DNA of 32,424 nucleotides from Pseudonocardia sp. (GCA_025465235.1 JAODNO010000353.1:1-32424), one strand, 5' to 3'; shown: positions 14,729-24,994, counted from the first letter of the stretch. The notes: a model not told the origin generated them from the letters alone. Translations and numbers: made by a program.

Positions 14729-15325
14729 TCAGGCGAGATCGGACAGGTGCGGGAGGAGGGCGCGGAATGCGCGACCGCGGTGCGAGGCCGCGTCCTTCTC
14801 CTCCGGGCTCAGCTCGGCGGAGGTGCGCTCGTCCCCGTCCGGCACGAAGATCGGGTCGTAACCGAACCCGCCGGATCCCCTGGGTGCACGGACGATGCGG
14901 CCCGGCCACTCACCATGCACCACGGTCTCCAGCCCGCCCGGCACCACGAGCGCCGCTGCGCAGACGAACGCCGCACCACGCCGCTCGTCGGGCACGTCGG
15001 CGAGCTGACCGAGCAGCAGCTCCAGGTTGGCGTGGTCGTCCCCGTGCCGCCCCGACCAGCGCGCCGACAGCACTCCGGGCATCCCGTTCAGCGCCTCGAC
15101 GGCCAGGCCCGAGTCGTCCGCGACCGCGGGAAGCCCGGTGGCGGCCGCCGCGTCCCTGGCCTTGGCGAGCGCGTTCTCCGCGAACGTCGCACCCGTCTCC
15201 GGGGCGTCGGGGAACGCCGGCACGTCCGCGAGACCGACGATCTCGACGGGGCCGCCGCCGAGCATCCGGCGCAGCTCCGCCAGCTTCCCGGCGTTGCGTG
15301 TGGCCAGCAGCACGGTGTTGGCCAC
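14729..15325 (-). CDS. rdgB: dITP/XTP pyrophosphatase (non-canonical purine NTPase)
   Basis: The 198-residue enzyme hydrolyses dITP, ITP and XTP to monophosphates, keeping deaminated purines out of DNA and RNA. TRNAGKLAEL at about residues 9-18 is the N-terminal signature. VADDSGLAVEALNGMPGVLSAR near 67-88 carries the metal-binding acidic residues, and GFGYDPIF and SHRGRA close the substrate site. The start is GTG 15325, preceded by GAGGGGGG; the long upstream open frame is a shadow of rph. It is the last gene of the conserved clpS-to-rdgB minus-strand cluster, 26 bases after rph. Confidence 0.95.
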   Translation of the reverse strand: MANTVLLATRNAGKLAELRRMLGGGPVEIVGLADVPAFPDAPETGATFAENALAKARDAAAATGLPAVADDSGLAVEALNGMPGVLSARWSGRHGDDHANLELLLGQLADVPDERRGAAFVCAAALVVPGGLETVVHGEWPGRIVRAPRGSGGFGYDPIFVPDGDERTSAELSPEEKDAASHRGRAFRALLPHLSDLA

Positions 15326-15351
15326 CCCGCCCCCCTCAGCGGCCCCGGCAC

Positions 15352-16110
15352 TCACGCATGCTCCGGCAGCACACCGGGGTAGGGCTCGGCGAGTGCGGCG
15401 GCCTGGATGTCGGACAGCTGCCGGATGCCGGCGAGCGCAACGTCGAGCATGGCGTCGAGAGTGCGGCGGGTGAACGTGGCTCCCTCTCCGGTGCCCTGCA
15501 CCTCGATGAGGGTGCCGGTGTCGGTGGCGACGACGTTCGTGTCGACCTCGGCGCGGGAGTCCTCCGCGTAGGGCAGATCGAGGCGCACCCGGCCGTCGAC
15601 GACCCCGACGCTCACGGCCGCGACCCGGCACGACAGCGGCTTGGGGTCGGCGAGGCTGCCGTGCGCGCCGAGCCAGGTGACAGCGTCGGCCAGCGCGACG
15701 TAGGCACCCGTGATCGCCGCTGTGCGGGTGCCGCCGTCGGCCTGCAGGACGTCGCAGTCGAGCGCGATGGTGTTCTCGCCGAGCGCCGCCAGGTCGATGC
15801 ATGCCCGCAGCGAGCGGCCGATCAGCCTGCTGATCTCGTGGGTGCGGCCGCCGATGCGGCCCTTCACCGACTCGCGGTCGTTGCGCGTGTTCGTGGCCGA
15901 TGGCAGCATCGCGTACTCCGCGGTGAGCCAGCCGAGCCCCGAGCCCTTGCGCCAGCGCGGCACCCCCTCGCTGACGCTCGCCGCGCACAGCACCTTCGTG
16001 TCCCCGAACTCGACGAGCACCGAACCCGCCGGATGCTTCTGGAAGCCGCGGGTGATCGTCACCGGGCGGAGCTCGTCGTCCGACCGTCCGTCAGCCCTCG
16101 TACCGTCCAT
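15352..16110 (-). CDS. rph: Ribonuclease PH
   Basis: The 252-residue phosphorolytic 3'-5' exoribonuclease trims tRNA 3' ends. The core starts at [41 protein letters not shown]-type sequence (with WRKGSG..WLTAEY), [11 protein letters not shown] and [16 protein letters not shown] follow, then the catalytic and phosphate-binding [14 protein letters not shown]. The length fits. The start is ambiguous because the N-terminus is a micro-repeat: from GTG 16149 the frame reads DGTR/DGTS/DGTR/DGR. ATG 16110 is chosen since it begins just before the conserved core and has GGATGG upstream. It precedes rdgB, the usual actinobacterial order. Confidence 0.95.
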   Translation of the reverse strand: MDGTRADGRSDDELRPVTITRGFQKHPAGSVLVEFGDTKVLCAASVSEGVPRWRKGSGLGWLTAEYAMLPSATNTRNDRESVKGRIGGRTHEISRLIGRSLRACIDLAALGENTIALDCDVLQADGGTRTAAITGAYVALADAVTWLGAHGSLADPKPLSCRVAAVSVGVVDGRVRLDLPYAEDSRAEVDTNVVATDTGTLIEVQGTGEGATFTRRTLDAMLDVALAGIRQLSDIQAAALAEPYPGVLPEHA

Positions 16111-16202
16111 GGAAGTGCCATCCGTTCGCGTCCCATCCGCCCTTGTCACCGCGCCAGCTTAGGTCGCTGGACCGGCGACCTCACCGTGGCAGTGGTCGCG
16201 AA

Positions 16203-16988
16203 TCAGATCGCGTATCCGGCATCGGGGACGACCAGCTCGACTGGCCCGTCGAACGCCTCCTTCGCCTCGGCGAGCAGCTGCTCCCCGTCGAACCAGGCCG
16301 GGACGTGGGTCAGCAGCAGTCTCCCGACACGGGCAGCCGCGGCGTGCTCGCCCGCCTGCCGGCCCGACAGGTGCACGCCGGGAGGCGGCTGCGCCCACCA
16401 CTCGGTGACGTGCGGCCACGTGGCCTCGCAGAGCAGTACGTCGGCGCCGCGCGCGAGCTCGACGAGCCCCTCGCAGGGGCCGGTGTCGCCGCTGTAGACG
16501 AGGCTGCGACCGCCGTGCTCGAGACGCAGGGCGTACGCCTCGCACGGGTGGTCCACGAGCCCAGCGCGCAGCGCCACTCCGGCCACCGCGGTGTCCCCGC
16601 CGTCGGACAGCGGGTGGAACGTGAAGACGTCGCCGAGGTCGGTCGTGGCCCGCTCGGCCGCCGACGCCGCATAAGCGGCCGCGAAACGGTCGGGTGCCTC
16701 GGCCGGGGCGTACACGGGGAGGCGGCGCGTGGAGGGGTCGAACGGCGGGCGCGGGTGGTAGCGGCGGTGGACGACCAGGGACGAGAAGTCGGCGCAGTGG
16801 TCGGGGTGGAGGTGGCTGAACACGACTGCGTCGAGCTCCCACGGGTCGAGGTGGCGCTGCAGGGCGCCCAGCGTTCCGTTGCCCAGATCCACCACCAGGC
16901 GCGCGTCACCAGCCTCCACCAGGTAGCCCGATGCCGGCGAGGCCGGACCGGGGCCACTGCCCGAGCAGCCGAGCACGATCAGCCTCAT
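16203..16988 (-). CDS. MBL-fold metallo-hydrolase, Rv1339-like cyclic nucleotide phosphodiesterase
   Basis: The 261-residue protein has the metallo-beta-lactamase fold. SHLHPDHCAD at residues 58-67 is the HxHxDH zinc motif; VYSGDTGPC supplies the bridging aspartate and LLTHVPAWF a C-terminal histidine. The N-terminus MRLIVLGCSGSGPGP is typical of the actinobacterial proteins beside murI and rph. Its position matches M. tuberculosis Rv1339, reported to hydrolyse cAMP, so cyclic nucleotide hydrolysis is the best guess. An RNase Z-like or other phosphodiesterase activity is possible. The start ATG 16988 was chosen because the family begins there. Confidence 0.85.
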   Translation of the reverse strand: MRLIVLGCSGSGPGPASPASGYLVEAGDARLVVDLGNGTLGALQRHLDPWELDAVVFSHLHPDHCADFSSLVVHRRYHPRPPFDPSTRRLPVYAPAEAPDRFAAAYAASAAERATTDLGDVFTFHPLSDGGDTAVAGVALRAGLVDHPCEAYALRLEHGGRSLVYSGDTGPCEGLVELARGADVLLCEATWPHVTEWWAQPPPGVHLSGRQAGEHAAAARVGRLLLTHVPAWFDGEQLLAEAKEAFDGPVELVVPDAGYAI

Positions 16989-16996
16989 GCCGCACG

Positions 16997-17398
16997 TTAA
17001 CGCGCGCGGGTGTGGCGCAGCCACCAGAGACCGACGAGCGGCAGCACCAGCGGCACGAAGCCGTAGCCCCGCCCGAACACCGACCACACCGTGTCGTCGG
17101 GGAAGTCGGCGGTGTCGAGCACGGTGAGCGTCCCGACGACCAGTACGCCGGCCAGCTCGAACCCGACGGCGGTCCACGCCAGCCTGCGGGCGGCGGGCCT
17201 GTGACCGGCCAGCCCGATCGTCGCCAGGATGTAGACGACGCCCGCCAGCGCGGACAGGAGGTACGCCACCGGGGCCTCGCTGAACTTCGAGGCGATCTGC
17301 ACGAGGGCACGGGCGGTGGCGGAGAGGGCGAACACGCCGTAGACGGCGATCAGCACCCGGCCGGGGCCGGACGACGTGGCGCGAGCAGGCTCAGGCAC
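16997..17398 (-). CDS. Small integral membrane protein, unknown function
   Basis: The 133-residue protein has four predicted membrane segments at about residues 13-30, 42-62, 73-92 and 110-126, and a positively charged end (RHTRAR). A conserved-looking YGFVPLVLPLVGLWWLRH stretch closes the last helix. I do not recognise a function; similar small membrane proteins are frequent in actinobacteria. The GTG start at 17398 overlaps the stop of the next membrane gene by 8 bases, so the two are likely made together. They sit between murI and the MBL gene, which are adjacent in mycobacteria. Confidence 0.75.
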   Translation of the reverse strand: MPEPARATSSGPGRVLIAVYGVFALSATARALVQIASKFSEAPVAYLLSALAGVVYILATIGLAGHRPAARRLAWTAVGFELAGVLVVGTLTVLDTADFPDDTVWSVFGRGYGFVPLVLPLVGLWWLRHTRAR

Positions 17399-17753
17399 CG
17401 GCCAACCACAGCCCCTGCAGCCGCACCACGGCGACGAGGGTGGCGATCGCGCCGACGGCGATGACGGTGCCGCCCCAGCGCGTGGGCTCGGCCGTGGCGA
17501 ACTGCGTGGCGATCGGCAGCACGCACACCGACACGACCAGGTAGATCAGGAACGTCGTGGTCTCGGGCAACGTGACGCCCGAGAACACCCGGACGGCCGC
17601 GATGGCCGCCTGCACCACGAGCAGCGCCACGACGGCGCCGACCGCGAGCCTCATCGTCCGGTCCGGGGGGCGGTTCAGGATCGTGAGCACCACCCCGAAC
17701 ACCGCCAGGGCTCCGGTCGCGACGAGCACCACGATCTCCAGCACGTCGATCAC
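17391..17753 (-). CDS. Small integral membrane protein, unknown function
   Basis: The 120-residue protein has four hydrophobic stretches at about residues 3-25, 35-55, 65-85 and 92-115. A short loop NRPPDRTMR follows the first and TAEPTRWGG the third. No enzymatic motif is visible and I do not recognise the family. It lies 50 bases after murI and overlaps the next membrane gene by 8 bases. The pair may form a small heteromeric membrane complex; that is an inference from the coupling alone. Confidence 0.75.
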   Translation of the reverse strand: MIDVLEIVVLVATGALAVFGVVLTILNRPPDRTMRLAVGAVVALLVVQAAIAAVRVFSGVTLPETTTFLIYLVVSVCVLPIATQFATAEPTRWGGTVIAVGAIATLVAVVRLQGLWLAGA

Positions 17754-17803
17754 GGTTCGCGACGCTACCCGCAGCGCAGCCGCGGATCCGGGCCAGGCTC
17801 GGG

Positions 17804-18640
17804 TCAGCCGCTGGTCGGGGTGGCGCCCACCCCGGTGTCGAGCGCCGACACCGCGCCGATCTCCGGGCCCAGGAACCGCCGTCCGAGCCGGCGAAACGGC
17901 TCTGGGTCGCCGGTGGCGAGGAACTCATGGGGGCCGTGCGGCGCCCCGGCCGGGTCCCGCGCGAGGTCGTGGTCCATGAGCACCCGCACGAGGTCCTTCG
18001 CGGTCTCGTCGGCGCTGGACACCAGCGTGACCTCGGGCCCGAGCACGATCTGCAGCACGCCCGCGAGCAGCGGGTAATGGGTGCAGCCGAGAACGACCGT
18101 GTCCACCCTGGCGAGCTGCAGCGGCTCGAGGTAGCTCTGGGCGAGGCCCAGTATCTGGCGCCCGCTGGTCATGCCGCGCTCGACGAAGTCGACGATGCGG
18201 GGGCACGCCACGGCCGTGACCTCGACGTCGCGGGCGGCCGCGAACGAGTCGGTGTACGCCCCGGACGCGATGGTGGCGCGCGTGCCGATGACCCCGATCC
18301 GGCCGGTGCGGGTGGCGGCGACGGCACGGCGGACGGCAGGGCGGAGGACCTCGACGACCGGCACCGGGTACCGCTCGCGAATGTCCGGGAGGCAGGCCGC
18401 CGAGGCGGTGTTGCAGGCCACGACGAGCGCCTTGACCCCGCGCTCCTGCAGGGAGTCGCAGACCTCGAGCGCGTATCGGCGGACGTCAGCGATCCGCAAC
18501 GGCCCGTACGGACTGTGCGCTGTGTCGCCGACGTAGACGACCCGCTCGGCGGGGAGCTGGTCGATCACCGCTCGGGCGACCGTGAGGCCACCGACCCCGG
18601 AGTCGAAGATGCCGATCGGCGCGTCGATCTCGGGGGGCAC
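17804..18640 (-). CDS. murI: Glutamate racemase
   Basis: The 278-residue cofactor-independent racemase makes D-glutamate for peptidoglycan. [12 protein letters not shown] at residues 10-21 is the N-terminal signature. VVACNTASA contains catalytic Cys76 and [10 protein letters not shown] contains catalytic Cys186, the two bases that work on opposite faces of the substrate. [10 protein letters not shown] is at 37-46. The start is GTG 18640; longer in-frame readings run into the rhomboid gene and lack homology. It lies 10 bases after the rhomboid gene in the long minus-strand cluster. Confidence 0.96.
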   Translation of the reverse strand: MPPEIDAPIGIFDSGVGGLTVARAVIDQLPAERVVYVGDTAHSPYGPLRIADVRRYALEVCDSLQERGVKALVVACNTASAACLPDIRERYPVPVVEVLRPAVRRAVAATRTGRIGVIGTRATIASGAYTDSFAAARDVEVTAVACPRIVDFVERGMTSGRQILGLAQSYLEPLQLARVDTVVLGCTHYPLLAGVLQIVLGPEVTLVSSADETAKDLVRVLMDHDLARDPAGAPHGPHEFLATGDPEPFRRLGRRFLGPEIGAVSALDTGVGATPTSG

Positions 18641-18650
18641 GGTGAGCAGC

Positions 18651-19283
18651 TTAGGCGCCCGCGATCGAGGCCTGCCGCGACCGGCGTCGGTCGGCCTGGG
18701 CCACGAGCCGGGCGGCGAGCAGCCCGGCGAGCGCCCCGAACAGGTGCGCCTGCCAGGAGATGTCCGGCGCGCCGGGCAGGATCCCGAACAGGATGCCACC
18801 CCAGATCAGGAACAGCACCACCGCGAGCACGATCTGCCGGCCGCTGCGGGCGAAGAACCCGCGCGCGAGCAGGAACACCAGCCACCCGAAGATCAGCCCG
18901 GACGCGCCGACCGTGGAGGTGCCCTCCGGGCCGATCAGCCACACGCCGAGCCCGCCCAGCAGCCAGATCATGGCGGTGACGATGACGAACTGCCGGATCC
19001 CGCCCGCCATGGCGAGGAAGCCGAAGACGAGGAACGGCACGGTGTTTGCCAGCAGGTGTGGCCACCCGGCGTGCAGCAGCGGGGCCCACAGGATGCCGTC
19101 GAGCCCGTCGACCGTGCGCGGCACGATGCCGTCGGCGTCGAGACGCAGCCCGGTGAGCTGGTCGACGACCTCGGACACGTAGAGCACCCCGGTGAACACG
19201 AGCATCGTGAACAGTGCGAGTACGGGCGAGGCCGGGAGCACCCGGGCGATCGACCGCCGGGGCGCGTGCGCAGGGACGACCAT
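18651..19283 (-). CDS. Rhomboid-family intramembrane serine protease
   Basis: The 210-residue membrane protein has about six transmembrane helices. The catalytic serine is Ser128 in VGASGLIFG and the partner histidine is His180 in [17 protein letters not shown] at 71-81 is the conserved helix 2 motif. It should cleave membrane-spanning segments of other proteins inside the membrane; substrates in actinobacteria are unknown. The ATG at 19283 lies just before the first hydrophobic helix. It corresponds in position to Rv1337, between cysM and murI. Confidence 0.93.
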   Translation of the reverse strand: MVVPAHAPRRSIARVLPASPVLALFTMLVFTGVLYVSEVVDQLTGLRLDADGIVPRTVDGLDGILWAPLLHAGWPHLLANTVPFLVFGFLAMAGGIRQFVIVTAMIWLLGGLGVWLIGPEGTSTVGASGLIFGWLVFLLARGFFARSGRQIVLAVVLFLIWGGILFGILPGAPDISWQAHLFGALAGLLAARLVAQADRRRSRQASIAGA

Positions 19284-19327
19284 GCGACCGAGGCTACCCG
19301 CACTTCGGCGCGTCTCGGAGGACGTTC

Positions 19328-20582
<1,255 letters not shown>

Positions 20583-20629
20583 GGTGATGCTCCAGGTCGG
20601 TCGCTCGGGACGGGTCGTGGCAGGTGGCG

Positions 20630-21145
20630 TCAGACCGACGCGTCCCTGTCGGGGACGTCGTCCGCGCCGGTGTGCGCGAACATGTAAGTCTCCACGACCT
20701 CGACCTGTTCCTCGGTGACCACACCGTCGACGATCCGGAAGGACCGGAGGTCGTGCCCGGTGTGGTTCGGCTCGGCTTGATCCCGGGTGGACACGAGTAC
20801 GTAGTGCGCCTCGGGCTCGGACGCGAGGGAGATGTCGGTGCGCGACGGATGGGCCTCCGTGGCCGTGTGCGAGTGGTAGATCACCACGGGCACCTCGTTA
20901 CGGTCGTCCATGTCGCGGTAGAGCCGAAGCAGGTCGCCCGAGTCGAACTCGTAGAACGTCGGCGAGCGAGCCGCGTTCAGCATGGGGATGAACCGCTCCG
21001 GCCGGTCCGAGCCCTCGGGTCCGGCGATGACACCGCACGCCTCGTCGGGATGGTCCCGGCGGGCGTGGGCGGCGATCTCCTCGACGAGATCGGCTCGGAT
21101 CAACAGCACTCGACCAGCGTACGACTCCATCGGCCCGTACCGCAC
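20630..21145 (-). CDS. mec: Mec, JAMM-type metalloprotease releasing cysteine from CysO
   Basis: The 171-residue protein has the JAMM/MPN+ zinc site H91-x-H93 and S101-x-x-D104 (HSHTATEAHPSRTD). RRDHPDEACGVIAGPEGSDRP at 29-49 (split here by the conserved EACG) is typical of the actinobacterial Mec family. It hydrolyses CysO-cysteine to cysteine and CysO. The start is taken as GTG 21145; ATG 21130 is equally possible, as neither has a clear ribosome site. It follows the DUF2017 gene by 24 bases. Confidence 0.93.
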   Translation of the reverse strand: MRYGPMESYAGRVLLIRADLVEEIAAHARRDHPDEACGVIAGPEGSDRPERFIPMLNAARSPTFYEFDSGDLLRLYRDMDDRNEVPVVIYHSHTATEAHPSRTDISLASEPEAHYVLVSTRDQAEPNHTGHDLRSFRIVDGVVTEEQVEVVETYMFAHTGADDVPDRDASV

Positions 21146-21169
21146 ACCGCGGCGGGCGGACTCACATTG

Positions 21170-21721
21170 CTAGCGCACCTGCATCCGGGTCTGCACCAGC
21201 GCGTCCTGCACGAACGTGAGCCAGTGGTAGACGCCGATATGCGTGGCGCGCGGGTCGTCGGGCGGGAGCTCCTCCGGCATGTCCTCGCTGACGTCGAGCG
21301 CGGTGCCGAGGGCGAGCCGCACGTCGTTGATCGCGGCCAGCCACGCATCGGCCTGATCGGGCGTGAGCTCCACCCGACCGCCCGACTCCGGCAACGTCTC
21401 CAGCACCACGGCCGCGGCCGAGTCCTTGGCCTCGATCAGCTCCGGCTCGTGCAGGGATCGCAGACCGGCGGCGAGGTCGGCGTCCTCGGTGGTGAAGTCG
21501 GGGAGCAGCCGGGCGAGCACGCGGTCCGTGGGGCGCGTGGACGGCCCCGTGCGCATACCGGTGAGGACCGCGAGCTCGTCGGCGGGGTTGTCGTCGGTGC
21601 GCCCGGCGAGGATCTGCCGGACCTCCCCGACCAGGCCGCGCAGCACGGCGGCCTCCTGGGCCTCCATCGACGCGACGAGCCGGGTCCTACCACCCCGGCC
21701 GGCTCGTTTCCACCCGTTCAT
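21170..21721 (-). CDS. DUF2017 family protein
   Basis: The 183-residue soluble protein belongs to DUF2017, an actinobacterial family always found beside clpS. It is mostly helical and acidic, with [17 protein letters not shown] near residues 59-75 and [21 protein letters not shown] near the C-terminus. No catalytic motif is seen. The ATG at 21721 overlaps the clpS stop by 4 bases (ATGA), so coupling with clpS is likely, and a role with the Clp adaptor is a reasonable guess from context only. Confidence 0.9.
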   Translation of the reverse strand: MNGWKRAGRGGRTRLVASMEAQEAAVLRGLVGEVRQILAGRTDDNPADELAVLTGMRTGPSTRPTDRVLARLLPDFTTEDADLAAGLRSLHEPELIEAKDSAAAVVLETLPESGGRVELTPDQADAWLAAINDVRLALGTALDVSEDMPEELPPDDPRATHIGVYHWLTFVQDALVQTRMQVR

Positions 21722-22023
21722 GCGCGCTGCATGGTTGCCCACAGGCCCGCGGCGTGCAACTTCGCGACGTCTGCCTCGATCTTGTCCTTGTCGCCTGCCG
21801 ACACCGCCGCCTTGCCCTTGTGGTGCACGTCGAGCATCAGCGCGGTGGCCTTCGGCTCCGGGTAGCCGAAGAGCTTCTGCAGCACGTAGGTGACGTAGGA
21901 CATGAGGTTCACGGGGTCGTTCCACACGATCGCCTGCCAAGGCGTGTCGACGACCGAGTCCTCTGCGAGGTCCGGATCCACCTGGCGCGTGGTTGCGGGT
22001 AGCGGCGCGGCCATGCGGTCCAT
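21718..22023 (-). CDS. clpS: ATP-dependent Clp protease adaptor ClpS
   Basis: The 101-residue adaptor binds N-terminal degradation signals and hands substrates to ClpC or ClpA with Clp[21 protein letters not shown] at about residues 33-52 is the signature. The later helix region [21 protein letters not shown] is also characteristic. The N-terminal 25 residues are flexible. The start is given as ATG 22023 (MDRMAAPLP); ATG 22014 or GTG 22029 are possible. It is the first gene of the long minus-strand cluster that runs to rdgB, and is divergent from pncB. Confidence 0.94.
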   Translation of the reverse strand: MDRMAAPLPATTRQVDPDLAEDSVVDTPWQAIVWNDPVNLMSYVTYVLQKLFGYPEPKATALMLDVHHKGKAAVSAGDKDKIEADVAKLHAAGLWATMQRA

Positions 22024-22072
22024 GGTGACACCCCGGCCATCGGAGGCGCACGGCAACATAGGCTCCAGGTCC

Positions 22073-22150
22073 ATGAGCGAGCCCGCGAGCGAGTCATCGA
22101 CACAGCGCCCGCGCGAAGCGCCGGCCGAGCGCAGCGAGGGCGAGCGATGA
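22073..22150 (+). CDS. Possible 25-codon upstream ORF coupled to pncB; repeat-like sequence
   Basis: A short frame reads [20 protein letters not shown] and then SEGER, ending in a TGA that overlaps the pncB start (ATGA, 22147-22150). The product is only S, E, R, P, A-rich and is not a protein domain I know. The sequence is built from GAGCGAG/GAGCGCAGCGAG motifs, and its first seven bases ATGAGCG (22073-22079) recur at 22147-22153, the pncB start. It may be a translated leader, or simply a dispersed repeat that lies before the gene. Confidence 0.35.
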   Translation: MSEPASESSTQRPREAPAERSEGER

Positions 22151-23448
22151 GCGGCAGTCCGTCATCCGCCGGGGTCAGCACCGCACTGCTGACCGACCGG
22201 TACGAGCTGACCATGGCGGCGGCAGCACTCGCCGACGGCACCGCGCAGCGCCGCTGTGTGTTCGAGGTCTTCGCCCGCAGGCTCCCCGAGGGCCGCCGCT
22301 ACGGCGTGGTGGCCGGCACGGACCGGCTGCTGGAGTCGATCGAGCGGTTCCGGTTCGGCGACGAGGAGCTGGCGGCGCTCGCCGAGGTCGTCGACCCCGA
22401 CACCCTGGCCTGGCTGGCCGACTTCCGCTTCTCCGGCGACGTGGACGGCTACCCGGAGGGCGAGCTGTACTTCCCCGGCTCGCCGGTCCTCACCGTCAGC
22501 GGCACCTTCGCCGACACGGTGCTGCTGGAGACGCTGGCCCTGTCGATCCTCAACCACGACAGCGCGATCGCCGCGGCCGCCTCCCGGATGGTGACGGCCG
22601 CGGCGGGTCGTCCGATCATCGAGATGGGGTCACGCCGCACGCATGAGGCCGCGGCTGTCGCCGCCGCCCGCGCGGCCTACCTCGCCGGGTTCGCCGCCAC
22701 GTCGAACCTCGAGGCCGAACGCCGCCACGGCATCCCCAGCACCGGCACCGCCGCCCACGCCTTCGTTCTCCTGCACGACGACGAGCTGGGCGCGTTCAAG
22801 AGCCAGGTGGCCGCGCTCGGCCCGGACACCACGCTGCTCGTCGACACCTACGACATCCGCCGGGGCATCGAGCTGGCGATCGAGGCCGCCGGGACGGGGC
22901 TCGGTGCGGTGCGCATCGACTCCGGCGACCTCGGCGTGCTCGCCAGGCAGGCCCGCGACCAGCTCGATGCGCTCGGGGCCACGAACACGAAGATCGTGCT
23001 GTCCGGCGACCTCGACGAGTACGCGATCGCCGCACTGCGCGCCGAGCCCGTCGACTCCTACGGCGTCGGCACGTCCGTGGTCACCGGGTCCGGCGCATCG
23101 ACCGCGGGCATGGTCTACAAGCTGGTGGAGGTCGACGGCAGGCCCGTGGCCAAGCGCAGCGCCGCGAAGGAGTCGCGCGGGGGACGGAAGTCGGCGATGC
23201 GGCGCCACAAGCCGACGGGCACGGCCATCGAGGAGGTCGTGTACCCGGTCACGGCCCCGCCGGAGGCCGGGCCGCACGACCGGGTGGTGCCGGTCCCGCT
23301 GATGCGCGGCGGCAAGCGGGTGGCGGACCTGCCGACGCTCGAGCAGTCCCGCGAGCACCTGCGGGCCGCGCTCGTGTCCGTGCCGTGGGAGGGGCTCAAG
23401 CTCTCCCGCGGCGAGCCCGCGCTCCCCACGGTGTTCGACGGAGGCTGA
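22147..23448 (+). CDS. pncB: Nicotinate phosphoribosyltransferase
   Basis: The 433-residue enzyme joins nicotinate to PRPP, giving nicotinate mononucleotide in the Preiss-Handler NAD salvage route. [10 protein letters not shown] at residues 15-24 is the N-terminal signature. [12 protein letters not shown]...[23 protein letters not shown] and VLSGDLDE follow in the family order. The C-terminal FDGG tail is usual. The ATG overlaps a 25-codon upstream frame. It is followed after 3 bases by the nicotinamidase gene, so the pair forms a nicotinamide salvage operon. Confidence 0.95.
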   Translation: MSGSPSSAGVSTALLTDRYELTMAAAALADGTAQRRCVFEVFARRLPEGRRYGVVAGTDRLLESIERFRFGDEELAALAEVVDPDTLAWLADFRFSGDVDGYPEGELYFPGSPVLTVSGTFADTVLLETLALSILNHDSAIAAAASRMVTAAAGRPIIEMGSRRTHEAAAVAAARAAYLAGFAATSNLEAERRHGIPSTGTAAHAFVLLHDDELGAFKSQVAALGPDTTLLVDTYDIRRGIELAIEAAGTGLGAVRIDSGDLGVLARQARDQLDALGATNTKIVLSGDLDEYAIAALRAEPVDSYGVGTSVVTGSGASTAGMVYKLVEVDGRPVAKRSAAKESRGGRKSAMRRHKPTGTAIEEVVYPVTAPPEAGPHDRVVPVPLMRGGKRVADLPTLEQSREHLRAALVSVPWEGLKLSRGEPALPTVFDGG

Positions 23449-23451
23449 CCG

Positions 23452-24018
23452 ATGACGCGCGCCCTGATCGTCGTCGACGTGCAGAACGACTTCTGCGAAG
23501 GCGGTTCGCTCGGCGTGGACGGCGGATCCGCGGTGGCGGCCGCGATCTCAACCCGACTGCAGGCCGCAGGCCGGGAAGCCCGCTGGGACCACGTCGTGGC
23601 GAGCCGCGACCATCACGGCGACCCCGGCGGCCACTTCTCCGACGCCCCCGACTTCGTCGACTCGTGGCCGCCGCACTGCCGTCGTGGCACGCCCGGCGCG
23701 TCCTTCCACCCGGAGCTCGACGTCGCCCGGATCGAGGCGGTGTTCGACAAGGGCCACGACGCCGCGGCGTACTCGGCCTTCGAAGGCACCGAGCCGGGCG
23801 GGTGGGGGCTGCGCGACTGGCTGCGCGCCCACGACGTCGACGCGCTGGACGTGGTGGGTATCGCCACCGACCACTGCGTCCGGGCCACCGCGCTCGACGC
23901 GGCCGCGGCCGGGTTCTCGACGACGGTGCTCCTCGACCTCTGCGTGGGCGTGGCCCCGGAGACCACCGAGCGCGCGATCGCGCAGATGCGGGCTGCGGGC
24001 GTCGAGCTCGTCGGGTAG
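23452..24018 (+). CDS. pncA: Nicotinamidase
   Basis: The 188-residue isochorismatase-fold enzyme deamidates nicotinamide to nicotinate, and in mycobacteria activates pyrazinamide. The catalytic triad is Asp9 (VVDVQNDF), Lys100 (FDKG) and Cys142 (TDHCVRAT). The metal site reads Asp53, His55, His61 and His75, each shifted by four from M. tuberculosis PncA Asp49, His51, His57, His71. ATG 23452 is 3 bases after pncB, so both steps from nicotinamide to NaMN are encoded together. It is convergent with the thioesterase gene, 7 bases away. Confidence 0.95.
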   Translation: MTRALIVVDVQNDFCEGGSLGVDGGSAVAAAISTRLQAAGREARWDHVVASRDHHGDPGGHFSDAPDFVDSWPPHCRRGTPGASFHPELDVARIEAVFDKGHDAAAYSAFEGTEPGGWGLRDWLRAHDVDALDVVGIATDHCVRATALDAAAAGFSTTVLLDLCVGVAPETTERAIAQMRAAGVELVG

Positions 24019-24025
24019 CGGGCGG

Positions 24026-24931
24026 TCAGACAGCGCGCATCCGGAAGGGCTCCAGGCGCGCGGCGAGGTCGCCGGGGTCGGCGTCCTCGTCCGGGATGCG
24101 GTGGGCGCCGACCGCCTCGGCGAGGCCGATGCAGCGTGGCCCGTCGAACAGTCCGCATGCATACCGCACCGAGGTCTCATCCAGCTCGAGCACCCCGACC
24201 CGGAGCTGGTAGATGCCCGGGTACTGGACCTCGTCCAGGTAGTCCACGCGCAGCGAGCTCGGCGAGAGCCCGTCGAGCGGGCCGCCGGTCGGGTAACCCA
24301 GGACGTCGAGGTGCAGCTCGGCGAGGCCGTCGAGGTACCAGCCGGCGAGCGCCACGTTGTTCACGTGCCTGTTGGGGTCGATGTCGCCGAAGCGGGTTCG
24401 CACGTCCAGCCGGAACGGGTACGCCTCGCGGACCAGCCGGGACGGCCAGCGCTCCAGGCGGGTGGGCGCGGGAGCGTCCGTGTGCAGGGTCTCCAGCGCG
24501 GCGCGCACCGCCTCGGGCAGCGGCGCCGGTCCCCCCATGGTCGCGTGCACACTGACCGACTCGCCGGTGGCGACGCACTCCTCACCCGCGAAGACGCCGT
24601 AGGTGTAGGCGAACGACGAGGTGCCGATGCGGCTGACCCCGATACCGATGCGGTACCGACCCGTGTCGATGCGCGCCCCGGCCGCGCTGCGGGCGATGAC
24701 CTGCAGCGGGGCCAGCACGTCGACGCGGACAGAGGCGAGCAGCAGCCGCATGTGCGCGATGAGACCCGCACCGAACACGTCGCGTTCGACGGCGATGCGC
24801 GCATCCTCGAACCAGCGGACGATGGCGTCACGCCCGATACGCCGGCTCGGGTCCAGGTCGCTGTAACGGGCGGTGTGCTCGATCAGCACCGGGTAGGACG
24901 ATGGGCGGAGCAGGAGTTGCGTGGACGTCAC
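24026..24931 (-). CDS. Tandem-hotdog acyl-CoA thioesterase family protein
   Basis: The 301-residue protein holds two hotdog domains, roughly residues 12-140 and 160-290. The first contains YSDLDPSRRIGRDAIVRWFEDARI and the second RFGDIDPNRHVNNVALAGWYLDGLAE. The D-[IL]-D-P-[NS]-R-H/I-[VI] pattern is the 4-hydroxybenzoyl-CoA/acyl-ACP thioesterase signature with the catalytic acidic residue. It probably hydrolyses an acyl-CoA or acyl-ACP. The start is uncertain: GTG 24931 begins just before the first domain, while ATG 24943 and 24940 are just upstream. It is divergent from dinG. Confidence 0.82.
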   Translation of the reverse strand: MTSTQLLLRPSSYPVLIEHTARYSDLDPSRRIGRDAIVRWFEDARIAVERDVFGAGLIAHMRLLLASVRVDVLAPLQVIARSAAGARIDTGRYRIGIGVSRIGTSSFAYTYGVFAGEECVATGESVSVHATMGGPAPLPEAVRAALETLHTDAPAPTRLERWPSRLVREAYPFRLDVRTRFGDIDPNRHVNNVALAGWYLDGLAELHLDVLGYPTGGPLDGLSPSSLRVDYLDEVQYPGIYQLRVGVLELDETSVRYACGLFDGPRCIGLAEAVGAHRIPDEDADPGDLAARLEPFRMRAV

Positions 24932-24984
24932 TCTGCACATCATGACGGCACCCGGCCGGGCCCCGGGTGAAGCGCCGGTGTCGA

Positions 24985-24994
24985 TCACATGTGA
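24985..24994. promoter_or_regulatory. Perfect 10-base palindrome upstream of dinG and the thioesterase gene
   Basis: TCACATGTGA is fully self-complementary and lies in the 137-base divergent spacer. It could be a dimeric regulator site or chance. No LexA box is present here, so SOS control of dinG is not supported. Confidence 0.25.

Noticed and set aside
24985-24994. TCACATGTGA as a LexA or CRP site
   Set aside because: It lacks the SOS consensus and has CRP half-sites in the wrong order and spacing; kept only as an unexplained palindrome.
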